From positions 46,482,999-46,546,998 of the forward strand of contig OV277863.1 of assembly GCA_922989275.2 (NCBI GenBank): 64,000 bases of DNA, read 5' to 3'. This DNA is from Gari tellinella (lineage: Eukaryota; Mollusca; Bivalvia; Cardiida; Psammobiidae). Made by a program: the position numbers and the translations under genes. Shown here piece by piece: positions 31,403 through 42,945 of this stretch. The stretch's first letter is position 1; every line of letters begins with the position of its first letter. Below the pieces are notes generated by a model that searched no databases, was not told the DNA's origin, and saw nothing but the letters and a program-made list of their open reading frames with translations.

Positions 31403-31652
31403 TTAACCTATTACCCCATAACCTGTTTCTAGTTTTAAAGAAAGATGATCACTTATAGCAGGTTGAAAGTAAAGCAGAATGCGCCTTAAGGCGCATTCTG
31501 CTTTACTTTCAGACTGCTTTAAGCTACCACCTGCTAGAATAAAGAAAATATTCATTCTGATACATATTCATCACTGTAAAAAAGTGAACTATTTTCTTCA
31601 TTGGAGGAATATATAATGGGCGTTAAAAGGCGTATTATGGGGTAATGGTTTA
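31403..31652. mobile_element. Family D MITE, full length
   Basis: TTAACCTATTACCCCATA to ATGGGGTAATGGTTTAA, with core II (about 31451-31522, tip GCGCCTTAAGGCGC). Confidence 0.9.
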
Positions 31653-31797
31653 AGACACTAAAGCGTAATAATCGATTTCCAGCTGAATATTCATATATAA
31701 AACTCCACCCACTATGAAATCCGACTATCCAAAATATTCTATTGACTAATAAATAAAGAAACGATTCCCCAGCACACTCATAACAGACATGGTCTAT

Positions 31798-31877
31798 AAG
31801 AAAACAGTGCAGACCCTGAGCAATACTGTTGCTCTTTACAGAAGCTGTCTGATCTGTGCCTATACTGTTTTCAAAAA
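31798..31877. repeat. C-type core I with altered tip
   Basis: gaaaacagtgcagaccctgag and gtgcctatactgttttc pair. The tip is rearranged. Confidence 0.55.
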
Positions 31878-32300
31878 TCCTCAATATGCACTATTAGCTG
31901 GAGAAGGAGTTAGTCCACAGTTTCGTTTACTATTACAGTAATATGTGAACAGTTATTACATGAATTACTAATTTTAATATCATTGATCCAATGTCAGTTG
32001 GAAAGTGGAATAGTATTGTCATAACGGACCAAATACGGACCTACAAATGTAGCGACGGACATATAACCGATATGCCCACTGTCAAGATAAATGTTCTAAA
32101 ACTTAAGCAACAGAATCCCGATACATGGCGAATGTATAAATTAAGATATTTAATGGCGATATACTAGGTATATGTGTATTAATAGTAACAAATACTCATA
32201 ATAGTTATATTTGAATCGGGCACTATCTCATAAATAAGGTAACTGTCAGAAAGTTAGAATGTCATCATATGTGTTCATTGGTAGTACTATAGACTGGATA
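31878..32300. other. No recognised feature
   Basis: AT-rich, no repeat family or ORF of note. Confidence 0.4.
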
Positions 32301-32524
32301 TTAATGGTTGCCCCATTCACTGCCTTACCTCCAGTCCAATGTTTATTTGCAAACTGTTTGGATCCTTATCAGACGCCGCGTCGCGCGGCGTCTGATCAGG
32401 ATCCAAACTGTTTGAAACTCATTTCAATATTTTCAAGTCAACAATACCTAAAAATTATATTTGAGAAATAAAAGCAGGCGACAATTGTTTTAAATTGGTG
32501 ACGTCATGGCAGTGAAGGGGTTAA
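32301..32524. mobile_element. Family B MITE, TTAA ends, near-perfect core I
   Basis: TTAATGGTTGCCCCATTC start, gcagtgaaggggTTAA end. Core tip GCCGCGTCGCGCGGC. Downstream flank gaaataaaagcaggcgacaa. Confidence 0.85.
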
Positions 32525-32782
32525 GACGTTTGATAGGAAATATCAATGATTATATAGTTGACTCAGGCGGCATGTTATAATTCGTATATGAAATAAGTCA
32601 AGCAATTGAAGTTTCAGGAAGTTCTTTCAGGTCAGCTTTGTGTTATTTTCTTTTCTGTTCAACCTTATTTGTGTGGCTTTTTGTTTATGGTTTACAAAGG
32701 CTTTTGTTGTCTTAGTTTTGCTTCAAGTGAATCATGAAATAAAGTATTGAAATACCCTTTGTACCCTTTAGGCATATACGTA

Positions 32783-33004
32783 CATTAAATGCGTCGTCTT
32801 ATGTAATATTGAGTGAAGTATAGCATCAGCAAACAGTTTTGCTCCTGATCAGACGCCGAGTTACTCGGCGTCTGATCAGGAGCCAAACTGCTTGAAATTT
32901 AATTCGAGTGTTTCTTTAAGCTGAAAATAGTTTTAAAGTCAATCTTTGAGAAATAAGAGCAGACGACATTTTCGGAGCAGACGATACCCGGACAGAGAAA
33001 GGGT
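32783..33004. mobile_element. Family B-type element, perfect core I
   Basis: Core at about 32829-32894: gatcagacgcc arms with tip GCCGAGTTACTCGGC, and the outer arm reads ttttgctcctg / aggagccaaac. Flanks match B (gagcagacgacattttc), but the left TTAA is eroded. Confidence 0.75.
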
Positions 33005-33229
33005 CACGTGATATTTGAGTCATTATATTGTATGTGTTATTTTGACCTATATATCATAAGTCAAAATTTTAATCAACAAAAATCACCAGTTCTTGTTTAT
33101 CATTAGAGAATTATCTGCGCTTTGACATATAAATATCCTATTGACAGTGCTTTAGGGAATTCCCAAGTGTCATAGAGAAATGAGTTCACATGTACTAATA
33201 ATTTAAATTGTTACCAATATATATCTTTA

Positions 33230-33447
33230 AACCGTCTGTACTCGACAGACGAATTTATATTTACTGATTCAAACAGTTTAAATTCAGATGAGACGCCGAG
33301 TAATTCGGCGTCTCATTTGGATCCAAACTGTTTAACACGGATGTGATAGTGTCTGAAAGAAAATACAGATTAATCAATTTTTAGAATTGTGGCAGGCGAC
33401 AATTTTTCCAGACGACAATAGTTACATACATGTAGCGCGCTAAAGGT
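33230..33447. mobile_element. Family B-type element
   Basis: The core at about 33268-33333 has arms gatgagacgcc / ggcgtctcatt and tip GCCGAGTAATTCGGC. B flank tccagacgacaata follows. Confidence 0.7.
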
Positions 33448-33779
33448 TTACATGATATGGAAAGGCGCAGCTATTGGTTTCCCAAACCAGCTGATATAAG
33501 CAGTATAAAGAAATGTCAAGTTCAAAAATCTCCTTTCGTTTTTATAAAGGTTTATGATGTAATAAAAACCGATGTTAGTGAATTGTAGTCATGCGCGGGT
33601 CAAGGATTTCAGTTGAGGGATTTACCTAGAGGGTTATGGCAAAATCTGAGTTAGTAAACATACTTGATCGGTAGATAACAAATTTGCTTATTCAACCTAG
33701 ATTCTATAATACATACTGAATTGCGTAGATACAACAATATATATTATATACATAATCACCAAACACGTTACAATATCGT

Positions 33780-34815
33780 TGCAGTATAAGTGTTAGTACA
33801 TATAGAAACATGGACTACGATAAATGAAGTTAAACGGTGTTAGTATATTATAGATCTAGATATATGTATATGGACTATGATACAGTAAAACCTCTCTAAT
33901 ACGACCACTTAGCTGTCTTAACTATTAGCTGTTTAAGGCATGTGATTGCTTAAAGCAATGTAACAGTAAAACAGAAAGCTCCTGTAGGAGCTTTCTGTTT
34001 TACTGTCACCTTGCTTTAAGCTGTCACCTGTATTTTATACAATCAATTAGCCTTCGTTTTAGTGGTAGTAATAGAGAGGCTTTACTGTAATTATAACAGA
34101 GCAGTTCTAGTTGAATGTTAGTGCTAATACATATAGATACATTAACTATAATAATTATTAAAACAGCTTCAGTTGAGTAAATGCTCGTATATGTAGATAT
34201 AATTATGGACTATAAATAATAATTACTAAAGCAGTTCTAGTTGAGTATAAGTGCAAAGACATATATGTATGTATGTATGTATAGCTTTATTTTCCTCCAA
34301 TGTTGAAGATTACAATATCACACATGAAAATATATAAATTGTTTACATTTGACAAAATACATAAATACAATATACATGCACACATGAAGTTGGTGTCAAT
34401 TTAGTAGTATAAAGGGAGCATATATGCAAATATATGCTACATTATTGACTCCAACATAGAAACAACATGGAAAATAAATAAAGGTAAATTGAAGTATAAA
34501 CATATATACATGTATATATAAGCATAGAATGCAACTTAAGTCCATTTTGACATAATATAGTCAATACTTGTATTGTACTAGTACATAATAATTATGATAT
34601 ATATGGGATATACTAATTACCAATTTACCAGAGCAGTTCCAGTGTTGAGTATAAGTGCTTTTATATAGATATAGATATATGGACTATAATAATTACTAAA
34701 ACAGCTTCAGTTTAGTAAATGCTAGAACATACAGCTATATGGACTATAATACAAACAAAAGCAGTTCTAATTGAGTATGTGCTAGAACATATAGATAAAT
34801 GGACCATTGTAATTT
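33780..34815. repeat. Degenerate ~70-bp repeats interrupted by family E
   Basis: Units with agttctagttgag, taagtgctaatacatatag and atatggactataataatta recur near 33785, 34097, 34165, 34225, 34636, 34700 and 34755. The run is broken by an E element (33891-34089) and by a TATG microsatellite near 34260. Confidence 0.65.
33891..34089. mobile_element. Family E MITE, best copy
   Basis: TACAGTAAAACCTCTCTA to AGAGAGGCTTTACTGTA. The E-type core II is nearly perfect (tip AGCTCCTGTAGGAGCT), with the shared outer motif gtcacctgta to its right. Confidence 0.9.
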
Positions 34816-34877
34816 TAATTTGAGGTAAATCGATTAAACTGATTGATCAAGATCTACATCGAAAAGTGTGAAACATT

Positions 34878-35075
34878 AGTTATCCATGCACTGTCTTACA
34901 ATGGTTATTTGCAAACCGTTTGGATCCTGGTTAGACGCCGCATAACGCTGCGTCTGATCAGGATCCAAACTGTTTGACACTCATTTCGATATTACTTTAG
35001 TCAATTTTAATTTTATAAATTAAAGCAGACGAGAATTTGTTAAAGCAGATGACGTCATGTCAGTGAAGGGGTTAA
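34878..35075. mobile_element. Family B MITE
   Basis: Core I at about 34912-34978 (tip GCCGCATAACGCTGC), flank cactcatttcgatattac, end agtgaaggggTTAA at 35072-35075. Confidence 0.8.
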
Positions 35076-35187
35076 TAGTTAGACGGTATAGTGTACGTGT
35101 GGTGCTACATGTATATGGACGAGTTGCAAACCGTAAGTTTGGACACTTCAATTAAAACGATATACATAGCAGAAGACCGTTTAGCTC

Positions 35188-35448
35188 CAGGGCTGCCATT
35201 TCTCCGGATTATTCCTAAATCTTCGGACTTTGTTTCTAATGCATGGTAGCTTAAAGCAGGCTGAAAGTAAAGCAGAATGCGCATTAAGGCGCATTCTGTT
35301 TTACTTTCAACCTGCTGTAAACACCACGTGTCTCAAAAACTAGAAACAGACTATGGGTTAAAGGTATAATCAGGAAAATCGGGCTTGAAAAATTGAAAAA
35401 TTTGAAATCTTAGGAATTTCTTTTCTCAACTTAATTATGGCAGGCCTG
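35188..35448. mobile_element. Family J MITE, inverted, 6-bp duplication TAGCTC
   Basis: CAGGGCTGCCATTTCTCC to ATTATGGCAGGCCTG with TAGCTC at 35182-35187 and 35449-35454. Core II plus D fragment inside (tip GCGCATTAAGGCGC). Confidence 0.9.
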
Positions 35449-35514
35449 TAGCTCGCTAAAGGTTAGGGTATGCATTCACGTCTTTGAGTCAATCCCTTTT
35501 TAAAACGCGACCTT

Positions 35515-35600
35515 TTTAAATTGCAAACAGGGTTGGTCCAGATCAGACGCCGAGTTACTCGGTATCAGATCAGGTCCCACCTGTATGACACGTGTTAATG
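35515..35600. repeat. Core I of B type, partly decayed
   Basis: gcaaacagggttggtccagatcagacgccgag with the right arm ggtatcagatcaggtcccacctg. Confidence 0.6.
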
Positions 35601-35830
35601 ATGTTTTATAAGTAACAAGAAAATATCTTAAAAAAGGTATTCAGCGGAGTGCGTGGTGGAAGTTATGTTGTAGAAGGGTGTGAATTTCAAAGAATTGTAA
35701 TACCTTAGATTGAAAAGCAAAAACATTCAATTACAGTCTCATTCATGTAAAATATAGCATAGCTTCTAAAACGCTATATATCAGCTACAGAATTGCCAAA
35801 CGATAATTTAAACCTGGTCATAGATTCTTG

Positions 35831-35911
35831 CATTAACCTACTGTTCTATATATCACACTTCATCTATTAGATGTTTAAAGTGTGATATATAGAACAGTCA
35901 GTAGGTTAATG
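35831..35911. mobile_element. Small TTAA-ended hairpin element (family S)
   Basis: ttaacctactgttctatata to tagaacag(tca)gtaggttaa: about 35-bp arms with a 3-base bulge. TTAA on both edges suggests a minimal TTAA foldback. Confidence 0.65.
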
Positions 35912-36336
35912 AAACTCTATCATTGAGTTTCTTGAAACAAACTATACTTGAACAGATGTCATATCTAAGAATAGAAACATGTTGCCATAGACTGTGCCTA
36001 TTAATTTTGCACTCACAATAAATGAATTCGTCTCCAGTAAAATTTGTACTTAGGTACATAGACCAGCCTGCATGCAATTTGTCAACTATCCAATCAGACC
36101 ATTCAGTTTTAAGCAGGTGCCAATTAACCCAGATTGTTTACCCTTTATCATTGGTCGAGAATTTGCAAATGCTGGGTCTAAATAGATACCATATATATAG
36201 CTCCCAGAAATACTTTGATGATTGTTACATACATCCTTATCATGCTGAATAGTCGTTTGCTTCAAATATATCGTCTGCGAAAAAAGTCAAAATTATTGTG
36301 TTTCTTTTTAAACAGAAGAAAAGTTGAATACGAGTG

Positions 36337-36402
36337 ACAAACAGTTTGGATCTAGATCAGACACCGCGTTACGCGGCGTCTGATCTTGATCCAAGCAATT
36401 TG
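36337..36402. repeat. Core I of B type
   Basis: acaaacagtttggatctagatcag and tgatcttgatccaagcaattt with tip CCGCGTTACGCGG. B flank (cgtctgcgaaaaaagtcaaa) lies to the left, so this is an inverted B element. Confidence 0.7.
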
Positions 36403-36439
36403 CAAAGGATGTAGGCCAAGTCAGTCGCGCTTTTCATTT

Positions 36440-36490
36440 CAAAATGAAAAGTAGTGCAGACCCTGATCTGTTCTACTCTGTTTGTATAGG
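36440..36490. repeat. C-type core I trace
   Basis: gtagtgcagaccctgatctgttctactctgtttg, centre deleted. Confidence 0.4.
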
Positions 36491-36499
36491 AAAAGTTTA

Positions 36500-37711
36500 C
36501 TCTCCAATAATAGCCTATATATATATTAATACACTGTGTAACAGACGGGTATACTCATTACAAGCCTTCAAGTGTTGACTGAGATAATGCGTATTAAAAT
36601 ATAATCTTACACTGTCGTCAATGTGACTATTAAAGTAGGTCTATTATATTCTAATTGTGCAATCTTTTGATGTATTCAGCTATCCATACCTTTTTAGGTT
36701 ACGTTGACATAGTGAGCAGTGGAAAGCGTCGTCATTATAGAGAGATATTTTTATCAGTTTACACAATTTGTTCTTGAAAGCTTTTGCCATGTAGATCTAT
36801 CTCCTAAATGTGCGATCATTACATGTATAATAAAGATATATCTCTCTCTCTCTTTATAAATTTGTATATGTGTGACAGTTGTCTCTATTTGTCTGTAAGT
36901 GTACATTTTCTTTTCGCCATGTCACTTATCTATTTAAGGATGTCTGTCTGTCTGTCTGTGAATTTATCTTAAACCTTGGAAATTTCATAACATGTCCCTG
37001 CATAATATTGTACATTCTGTTTTTGCAGGTTGGTGTCACTTTGCTGAGTCAACACCTGCTTTCCTGAATAAGGTATATTTTCATAATAATGATAATAATA
37101 ATTTTTTTTATATAGAACTGACCCATTTAAATTATCTAATCCAAGGGTCGAATTAACTGGGCTATTCACGGGAAGTAATTAAGTCAAGAGTTATCTTTTA
37201 TCTTTTGTAACCAAGTGGGTATTCCCCTGCTTTTTCCAAGTACCGCTGGTTCCCTTCATTTTACACGTTACCGACTATAACTCCGCATGAGAGGGAACCA
37301 ATGGACCGGAAACATTACATGTACATAGAATTAGAATATAATCACAGTGTGTTAAAGGAAAATTCAAATTAACCGAACACTGATTCCTCGAAACTACTCA
37401 AGGTCGTCACATATTAAAAGGTATTTTAGTAGTATTCTTATGAATTGCTGTTATTGATTACAAAACAGTTTGCACTAGTTAAATGGTCACATAGTTTAGA
37501 CGTTAGTCACACACTGAAGGCTTGTAAATATGCTAACTACAGCTACTGTGTACAGTAGGGTAGTGCAACCGTAGGACTAGGAGGGGCTGTGAATATAGTA
37601 TCTAAATCTAGCTTGAGATAGGGGATATTTCTAAAGCTAAACTCACTATATCTGCGTATATATCTAATGTGAGTATTGATTACAATCGCCTCGAACAGAC
37701 GATTCAAATGC
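36500..37711. other. No gene; simple repeats only
   Basis: TC repeat at 36840-36855, GTCT repeat at about 36940-36958 and AAT stretch near 37088. No exon or element recognised. Confidence 0.4.
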
Positions 37712-37717
37712 TTTCAA

Positions 37718-37922
37718 CAGGGCTGCCATTTCTCCGGATTTTTCCTTAATCTCCGGATATTTCCCAGTTCATGGTCGCTTTACTTACAGCCTGCTTTAAG
37801 TGGTCGCAAGTCAACAAAACAAGAAAAAGGCTATTGGGTAAAGGTACGATTCGTTAAATCGCACTTGAAGAATGCAAATTTTGAAATCTTAGGATTTTTC
37901 ATGTCAACTTATGGCAGCCCTG
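37718..37922. mobile_element. Family J MITE with half core II, duplication TTTCAA
   Basis: CAGGGCTGCCATTTC to TTATGGCAGCCCTG, TTTCAA at 37712-37717 and 37923-37928. Core II retains one arm only (gctttacttacagcctgctttaag). Confidence 0.85.
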
Positions 37923-38112
37923 TTTCAAGCATGGAGAAAGGACAAATGGAGAAGTTACTTATACTCAAATCTGCATTTTCCCGAAAATGGTGTCGTCCGT
38001 TACCTGTATGTGCGATAACGCTTAATCGATCGATAATTCAACTGCACCGGTACGCCGATAGCGGGCTATCGCGTTTTTTATCGTGTTGAATGGTTACCTA
38101 CTGTTAGTTTAA

Positions 38113-38660
38113 GTTACATAAAATCCTTAATTTTCACCCGATTTTCATTATAATGGTCTTAAAAGAAGGCTAAGATATTTATCTTTCACTTGTAAAAATA
38201 ACAGATTTTATTTTTTAAAATTGATCCGTTTTATGGCGAGTTAAAGAGTGGTTTCCAAATGAATTTGCCGATAAAAGGGAGCAAGCACTCGGGCATAAAT
38301 ATATCAGGCCCCGTTACAAAACCTTTCATAAAACCCTCAATTTTCCACCGATTTTCAAAGAAATGGTCTTAAAGGAAAGCTTAGATATTTTTCTTTCAGT
38401 TGTAAAAATGCAAGTGTTTATTTTCGAAATCGACAAATTTTATGGCGAGTTAAAGAGCGATGGCCAAATGAAATAGTCGATAAACGAGAGCAGGCGATCG
38501 CGAAATATATACTACGTCCCGTTTCAAAAACTTGAATTTAATCCATAATTTTCGTCCGATATATATTATATATTTTAAAAAAAAAGGTCTTGATATAAAG
38601 CCGTGACACTTATCTTTCGGTTGTTAAAATACCAGGGTTTTTCTTGAAGCGAAAAAAGTA
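38113..38660. repeat. Three ~206-bp tandem units in element P
   Basis: Units begin near 38113, 38319 and 38527. Each has cacccgattttc-like, aatggtctta, ttttatggcgagttaaagag and gcgataaa-like segments. The third unit is the most diverged. Confidence 0.75.
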
Positions 38661-39196
38661 ATGATGACCTACAAAGGTTGCTGGCTAATGATATGACTAG
38701 ACCAACTCGCGTAAGAAAAGAATTCCTTCCGTATAAAAACTTAAGCAAACTTCTAAACTTCTAAAAATGTGTTCATGCATTGTTACAATGTTCTACATGG
38801 AGGAAATATTTCCTTGGAAGCAAAAATAAAAATCCATTTTGTATGTAATGAGACATTTGAAAGGAGTGCGCGTCAAACGGCCAAAATCCAAAACGGCCAA
38901 AGTTGTAACTGTATTATTATGTCGTATGTGATCATTATTATTATTGAAAGGAAAATTAGAATTATTAACATATTACTTCAAAAAAATGAATTTAGGGTTA
39001 GTTTTACAGCCAGACTAAAATATACATATTATCCGTCCCATTTCTATGAAAGAGGTAACAGTTTGCATTATCTTCAGAAATTAATTGCAAACATGATAAC
39101 ATGAGATCTCCGTTTCTTTCTGCTTTACTTATGTCTTATATAACGGAGTAAATTATAAAGCAGCCAATGCATTAAGCAATCTATTTTACTGACTGC

Positions 39197-39365
39197 TTAA
39201 CTCTTTGCCTGCTGATCGCAACTTTACTTTTTTTTTTTTTTGCAAACAACTTGGATCAAGATCAGATGCCGCGTAACACGGCGTCTGATCTGGATCCAGA
39301 ATGTTTGACACTCGTCCTTAGCTTTATTTACTTACAAAATGTCTACCATATTACACATCACAAAG
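39197..39365. mobile_element. Family B element inside P
   Basis: TTAACTCTTTGCCTGC start, a T12 run, core I at about 39241-39308 (gatcagatgccgcgtaacac, tip region), then the cactcgtcc flank. The right end is lost. Confidence 0.65.
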
Positions 39366-39701
39366 GAATGTGACACATTACGTAACCGTATACAGAACCC
39401 GCACCAAATTAGCAGGACAATTATCAGCGTCATAAAACTGTCCCAGCATGAAGTCCATGCTTCTTGAACATGCCGATTATCTATGAAGATGGACAGTCAC
39501 ACCAGCGGGTTGCTACTTTAATGAAAAAGATCAATGCTACCCGTGCGTGTAACTTGAACATGTGTTCTTGACTTCCGTAACCGCATGATGTTTATATATT
39601 ATACAAATCACAAAAAATAAAGATAATAGAATTGAATTAAAAAAGAAAAAAACCCAAAAAAAAAACCAACATCAATGCACCTGGTTTGGTTGATGACTGG
39701 A

Positions 39702-39790
39702 TTAACCCTCTCATTACTGAATACCAGTAACATGATGACTATTGCAATTGCAAACAGTTGTAATCCAGACCAGGCTGCAAAAATATCGGA
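39702..39790. repeat. Family B left-half fragment
   Basis: ttaaccctctcattactgaa, then gcaaacagttgtaatccaga. It stops in the first core arm. Confidence 0.5.
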
Positions 39791-39879
39791 TTCATAGAGT
39801 ATGTCTCTTGAAATATAGTTTACCCCTTTTTCAAATTAAGCTCTTTATGACACACTTTACCTTTTCTCCGCATGAGGAT

Positions 39880-40035
39880 CATCAGAGAGACAGACAGACA
39901 TTCATACAGAAAGATGGAGACAGAAAAGAAGAAGCGAGAGACTGACAGACAGAGATAAGAGAAAAACAGACAGACAGAGAGACAGTCACAAAGAGAAACA
40001 GAGACATAAATACAGACAGTGGCAGAGAAATATAG
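39880..40035. repeat. GACA/GAGA microsatellite
   Basis: agacagacagac and acagagaga repeats. They generate a false Cys/Ser/Val-rich ORF on the minus strand. Confidence 0.9.
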
Positions 40036-40042
40036 ACACACA

Positions 40043-40598
40043 CAAACTTCGTAGGTAAACGAAAAAATACGTTTTTCTCTCGTTTTCAAAACCTCACTAA
40101 ACTATCAATTTATAAGCTATCGCCTCAAATTTTGTACTACGCGTAAGATAATGGTCTAATAAAACATCTGTATTAAAATTTATAACGATAAGATGACATT
40201 AAAAGCATTTATATTAACACCAAACTTCGTAGGTAAACGAAAAAATACGTTTTTCTCACATTTTCAAAACCTCACTAAACTAACAATTTATAAGCTATCG
40301 CCTCAAATTTTGTACTACTCGTGAGATTATCGTCTAATAAAACATCTGTATTAAAATTTATAACGAAAGATAACATTAAAAGCATTTCTATTAACACCAA
40401 ACTTTTGTAGGAAAAACGGAAAATACAGTACTGTACGTTTTCTCACTCATTTTCACAACCTCACTTAACTAACAATTTATAAGCTATCGCCTCAAATTTT
40501 GTACTACTCGTGAGATCATGGTCTAATAAAACATCTGTATTAAAATTTATAACGAAAAGATAACATTAAAAGCATTTCTATTAACACCAAACTTTCGG
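40043..40598. repeat. Three ~180-bp tandem units in element P
   Basis: Units start with caaacttcgtaggtaaacg near 40043, 40222 and 40399, with a partial start near 40589. They contain ttataagctatcgcctcaaa and ctaataaaacatctgtatta. Units 1 and 2 are over 95 percent alike. Confidence 0.9.
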
Positions 40599-40884
40599 AA
40601 AAACGTTGTTTTCTAGCCGCCAGCGAGCGCCGCTGATTGAACGACACGATAAATCGCGAGCAGGCCGGATACTTCTCCATTTGTCCTTTCTCCATGTTTC
40701 AAGTGAGTATTCACACCTCAAGATGTTCAAGATGCAGACCATATAAGGGAGATAAATCTATGCAGGGGTTTAAAAAAGTCTGCCCTTAAAGCACAGAATT
40801 ATACACTGACGGAATTGAAACCTCGCGCTATATCGCAAATCTCGTGCGGCGCAGAATGTTAAGACCTCAAAAGTTATTTAGTTA

Positions 40885-41261
40885 AAACTAAGGAAGCTGC
40901 ATACAAGACCTACATCCGTCCCCAACTAGAATATTGCTGATGCTCTGTCATTTGGCACCCCTACACCAGTAGCGTGTTCCAAATGTTAAAAATCCTACAC
41001 TGGAACACATAGGAACAAAGAGGCATTGAAAACTCCCTCCTAATGCTATACAAGATACAATGCCATCTACTTCATGTTGATCACCACCACCTTACTCCTA
41101 CCAGAAACCATAACTTTTTGATCCCACAGTCTCGAACCCAATACCACATTAATTCATTCTTTCCCAGAACCATAAGATATTGGAACAACCTCCCAGGTCA
41201 AATTAAGTTAAGCCCCAGTCTAGATGCCTTCAGGGTGGGACTGGGAGCAGTCACATTCTAA
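40885..41261 (+). pseudogene. LINE reverse-transcriptase C-terminal remnant (CR1/jockey-like)
   Basis: Translation shows AAYKTYIRPQLEYC, a stop, then VIWHPYTSSVFQ, and after a frameshift an open stretch from 41043 (YKIQCHLLHVDHHHLTPTRN) to the end with SFFPRTIRYWNNLPGQIKLS and a stop at 41259-41261. These are the hallmark motifs after the RT domain of CR1/jockey-type non-LTR retrotransposons. It is 5'-truncated with a stop and frameshift, so dead. The roughly 100 bp that follow are probably its 3' tail. Confidence 0.8.
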
Positions 41262-41365
41262 GCACTGAGAGCTTGCTTTTATCTTTTTAACCTAACCTTG
41301 CACCGTATCTCTGTACAATAACATTACGTATACCTTTGTTTTATCTTTCTCTTATCTATGATCCT

Positions 41366-41910
41366 TTAAAGCGACTCGCAACCAGATGGTGCATTAAAAA
41401 TAATAATTTGTAAATATGTGTCAAACGCTTATATAAATGGTAAAGAATTAGTGTAGGATAAGAAATTCTGTTTAAAAAAATGTATTTCAATAAAAAAAAA
41501 ATACTGGTCTCTGGTGGGATTCGAACCCGGGGCCCGGCATTGGCGGACAGAAGGCAAAATAGGGGAAACCGCTTAGACCAATGGACCACGGAAATATCCG
41601 TTTATCTCGGATCGATTTAACGTATTTCAATGTGTAGCGACCGAAAGTGCATACAACTTCGTAATTCGGCTCGGGTTTATGTCTGAGCCCGTGTAGAGAA
41701 GCAACATCAACAACTATACCGTCTACTAGTCAGTATAGAAAAACGATGGAAAATATCTAAAAATCTAAGATTCGGTGACGATTCTTGAAACTTTTTTTGG
41801 ACTGATCATATTTTTTTAATGTCAGAAGCCAAATAATGCCACAAATTTGCTTTTATTTGAGTATTTTATTTATTTTGACAAGTACACCATCCGGTTGCGA
41901 GTCCCTTTAA
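41366..41910. mobile_element. Family M element with TTAA ends
   Basis: TTAAAGCGACTCGCAACC to GGTTGCGAGTCCCTTTAA. Inverted ends extend to gatggtgca / acaccatc. A tRNA-like segment lies inside. Confidence 0.7.
41503..41590 (-). tRNA. tRNA-like sequence (pseudo-tRNA or SINE head)
   Basis: On the minus strand ccgtggtccattggtctaag carries an A-box-like stretch and ccgggttcgaatccca a good B box, in tRNA spacing for a long-variable-arm type. The acceptor stem pairs at only about 5 of 7 positions and the T stem is poor. A functional tRNA is unlikely; a tRNA-derived SINE or pseudogene fits better. Confidence 0.4.
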
Positions 41911-41954
41911 TTTGACATATAATATTATGTAACACTCTACTAATAGTAATACTG

Positions 41955-42090
41955 TCTTTCCCAGACGTTGATGTTAAAGCAGAATGGGCTTTAAGGGCAT
42001 TCTGCTTTACTAGTATCAACCTGCTTAAAGTCAAAGTTACTTCTTTTCAAAACTAGAAACAGGCTATGGGGTAATGGGTTTTAATTGTCA
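41955..42090. mobile_element. Family D right part with shortened core II
   Basis: ttaaagcagaatgggctttaagggcattctgctttac is a collapsed core II, followed by aactagaaacaggctatggggtaatggg. Confidence 0.6.
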
Positions 42091-42204
42091 TTGGGAATCC
42101 TGTTTCAGTTTATTTGATAGAGAATTCCCCTCTGCGAAGAACTAGAAAAGGTCGATAGTTCTGATCCCATTTACTGCTTCATAACGAATGAGATTAGCGG
42201 AAAT

Positions 42205-42270
42205 CATCTTCATGATATCATCCTCATCTCATCATCACTCATCATCTCATCTCATCATCACTCATCAGGG
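42205..42270. repeat. CATCTCATCATCACT minisatellite
   Basis: Repeated catcatcactcat and catctcat units. Confidence 0.9.
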
Positions 42271-42499
42271 CTATAGACCGGTTCTGTGTCACAGTGCCAT
42301 AAAACCCAACCCATCCACCATTATGTCACATAGCTTTTTTTCAGTATTTTCAAGATACCTCTAGGTGATTGAGTGTGACAGTTTAAATAAAAGATACTGT
42401 AGGGACCGTCTACTTTATTATATTTTTTGGTCTGCTTTATGCAACTAATAACCTTTCTCCCGCTAATAGCGTAAATTGAAGCTCTTTGTACTACACAGA

Positions 42500-42600
42500 G
42501 TTACTGGACTGTAGACCAAATTCAGAGTGCAAGAGCTCAAAATCTGACCAATCGAATGCTTGGGAATGATCTCAGACTCAACTCAAACTCTTTATAATAG
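42500..42600. repeat. Family H, right arm only
   Basis: tctgaccaatcgaatgcttg to gactcaactcaaactc matches the H right arm. The left arm is barely present. Confidence 0.55.
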
Positions 42601-42675
42601 AGAGGTTGGTACCAGACTGAGCTGTCCATCATTTACAGAATTATGGCTCTTGTCATTTCCAGTTTGACACTCTTG

Positions 42676-42939
42676 TTAAATTTTCAACACTAGGTAACAC
42701 CTGTGGATTATTAGGGTTCCCTTGTGGACCATTTTAGTTACCAAAACATGAATCAGTCTATCTGGAATTCTGGGTAGTTTAATATAAATAATAAATACTC
42801 ACAGGTCTAAATTAGCAAACAATGTGTACCCTGAATAGAGGGCTCTTATTGGAGCCCACTGATCTGGCCTTACACTGTTTGCATTTACGTATACAGTAAT
42901 GAGTATATTTTAATCAGGTCCATGATGTTGAAAGAGTCA
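42676..42939. mobile_element. Family C element, CAACACTA subtype
   Basis: Same frame as 20760 (ttcaacactaggtaac, ttggaagtctgggtagttta-like). Core I at 42815-42882 (tip GGGCTCTTATTGGAGCCC), end gttgaaagagtc. Confidence 0.75.
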
Positions 42940-42945
42940 AGTATA

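Larger units (their letters stand above)
37930..40696. mobile_element. Element P: 2.77-kb foldback element, 7-bp duplication
   Basis: Ends CATGGAGAAAGGACAAATGG and its exact complement at 40671-40696. TTTCAAG at 37923-37929 and 40697-40703. Sub-ends also pair loosely (ctatcgcg ttttttatcgtg against cgataaatcgcgag). It holds two tandem arrays, a GACA microsatellite and B fragments, with no transposase ORF. Confidence 0.7.

Noticed and set aside
39820..40089. Cysteine/serine-rich minus-strand ORF
   Set aside because: Produced by the GACA microsatellite.
41356..41589. Minus-strand ORF covering the tRNA-like segment
   Set aside because: Coincides with the inverted end and tRNA-like part of family M; not protein-coding.
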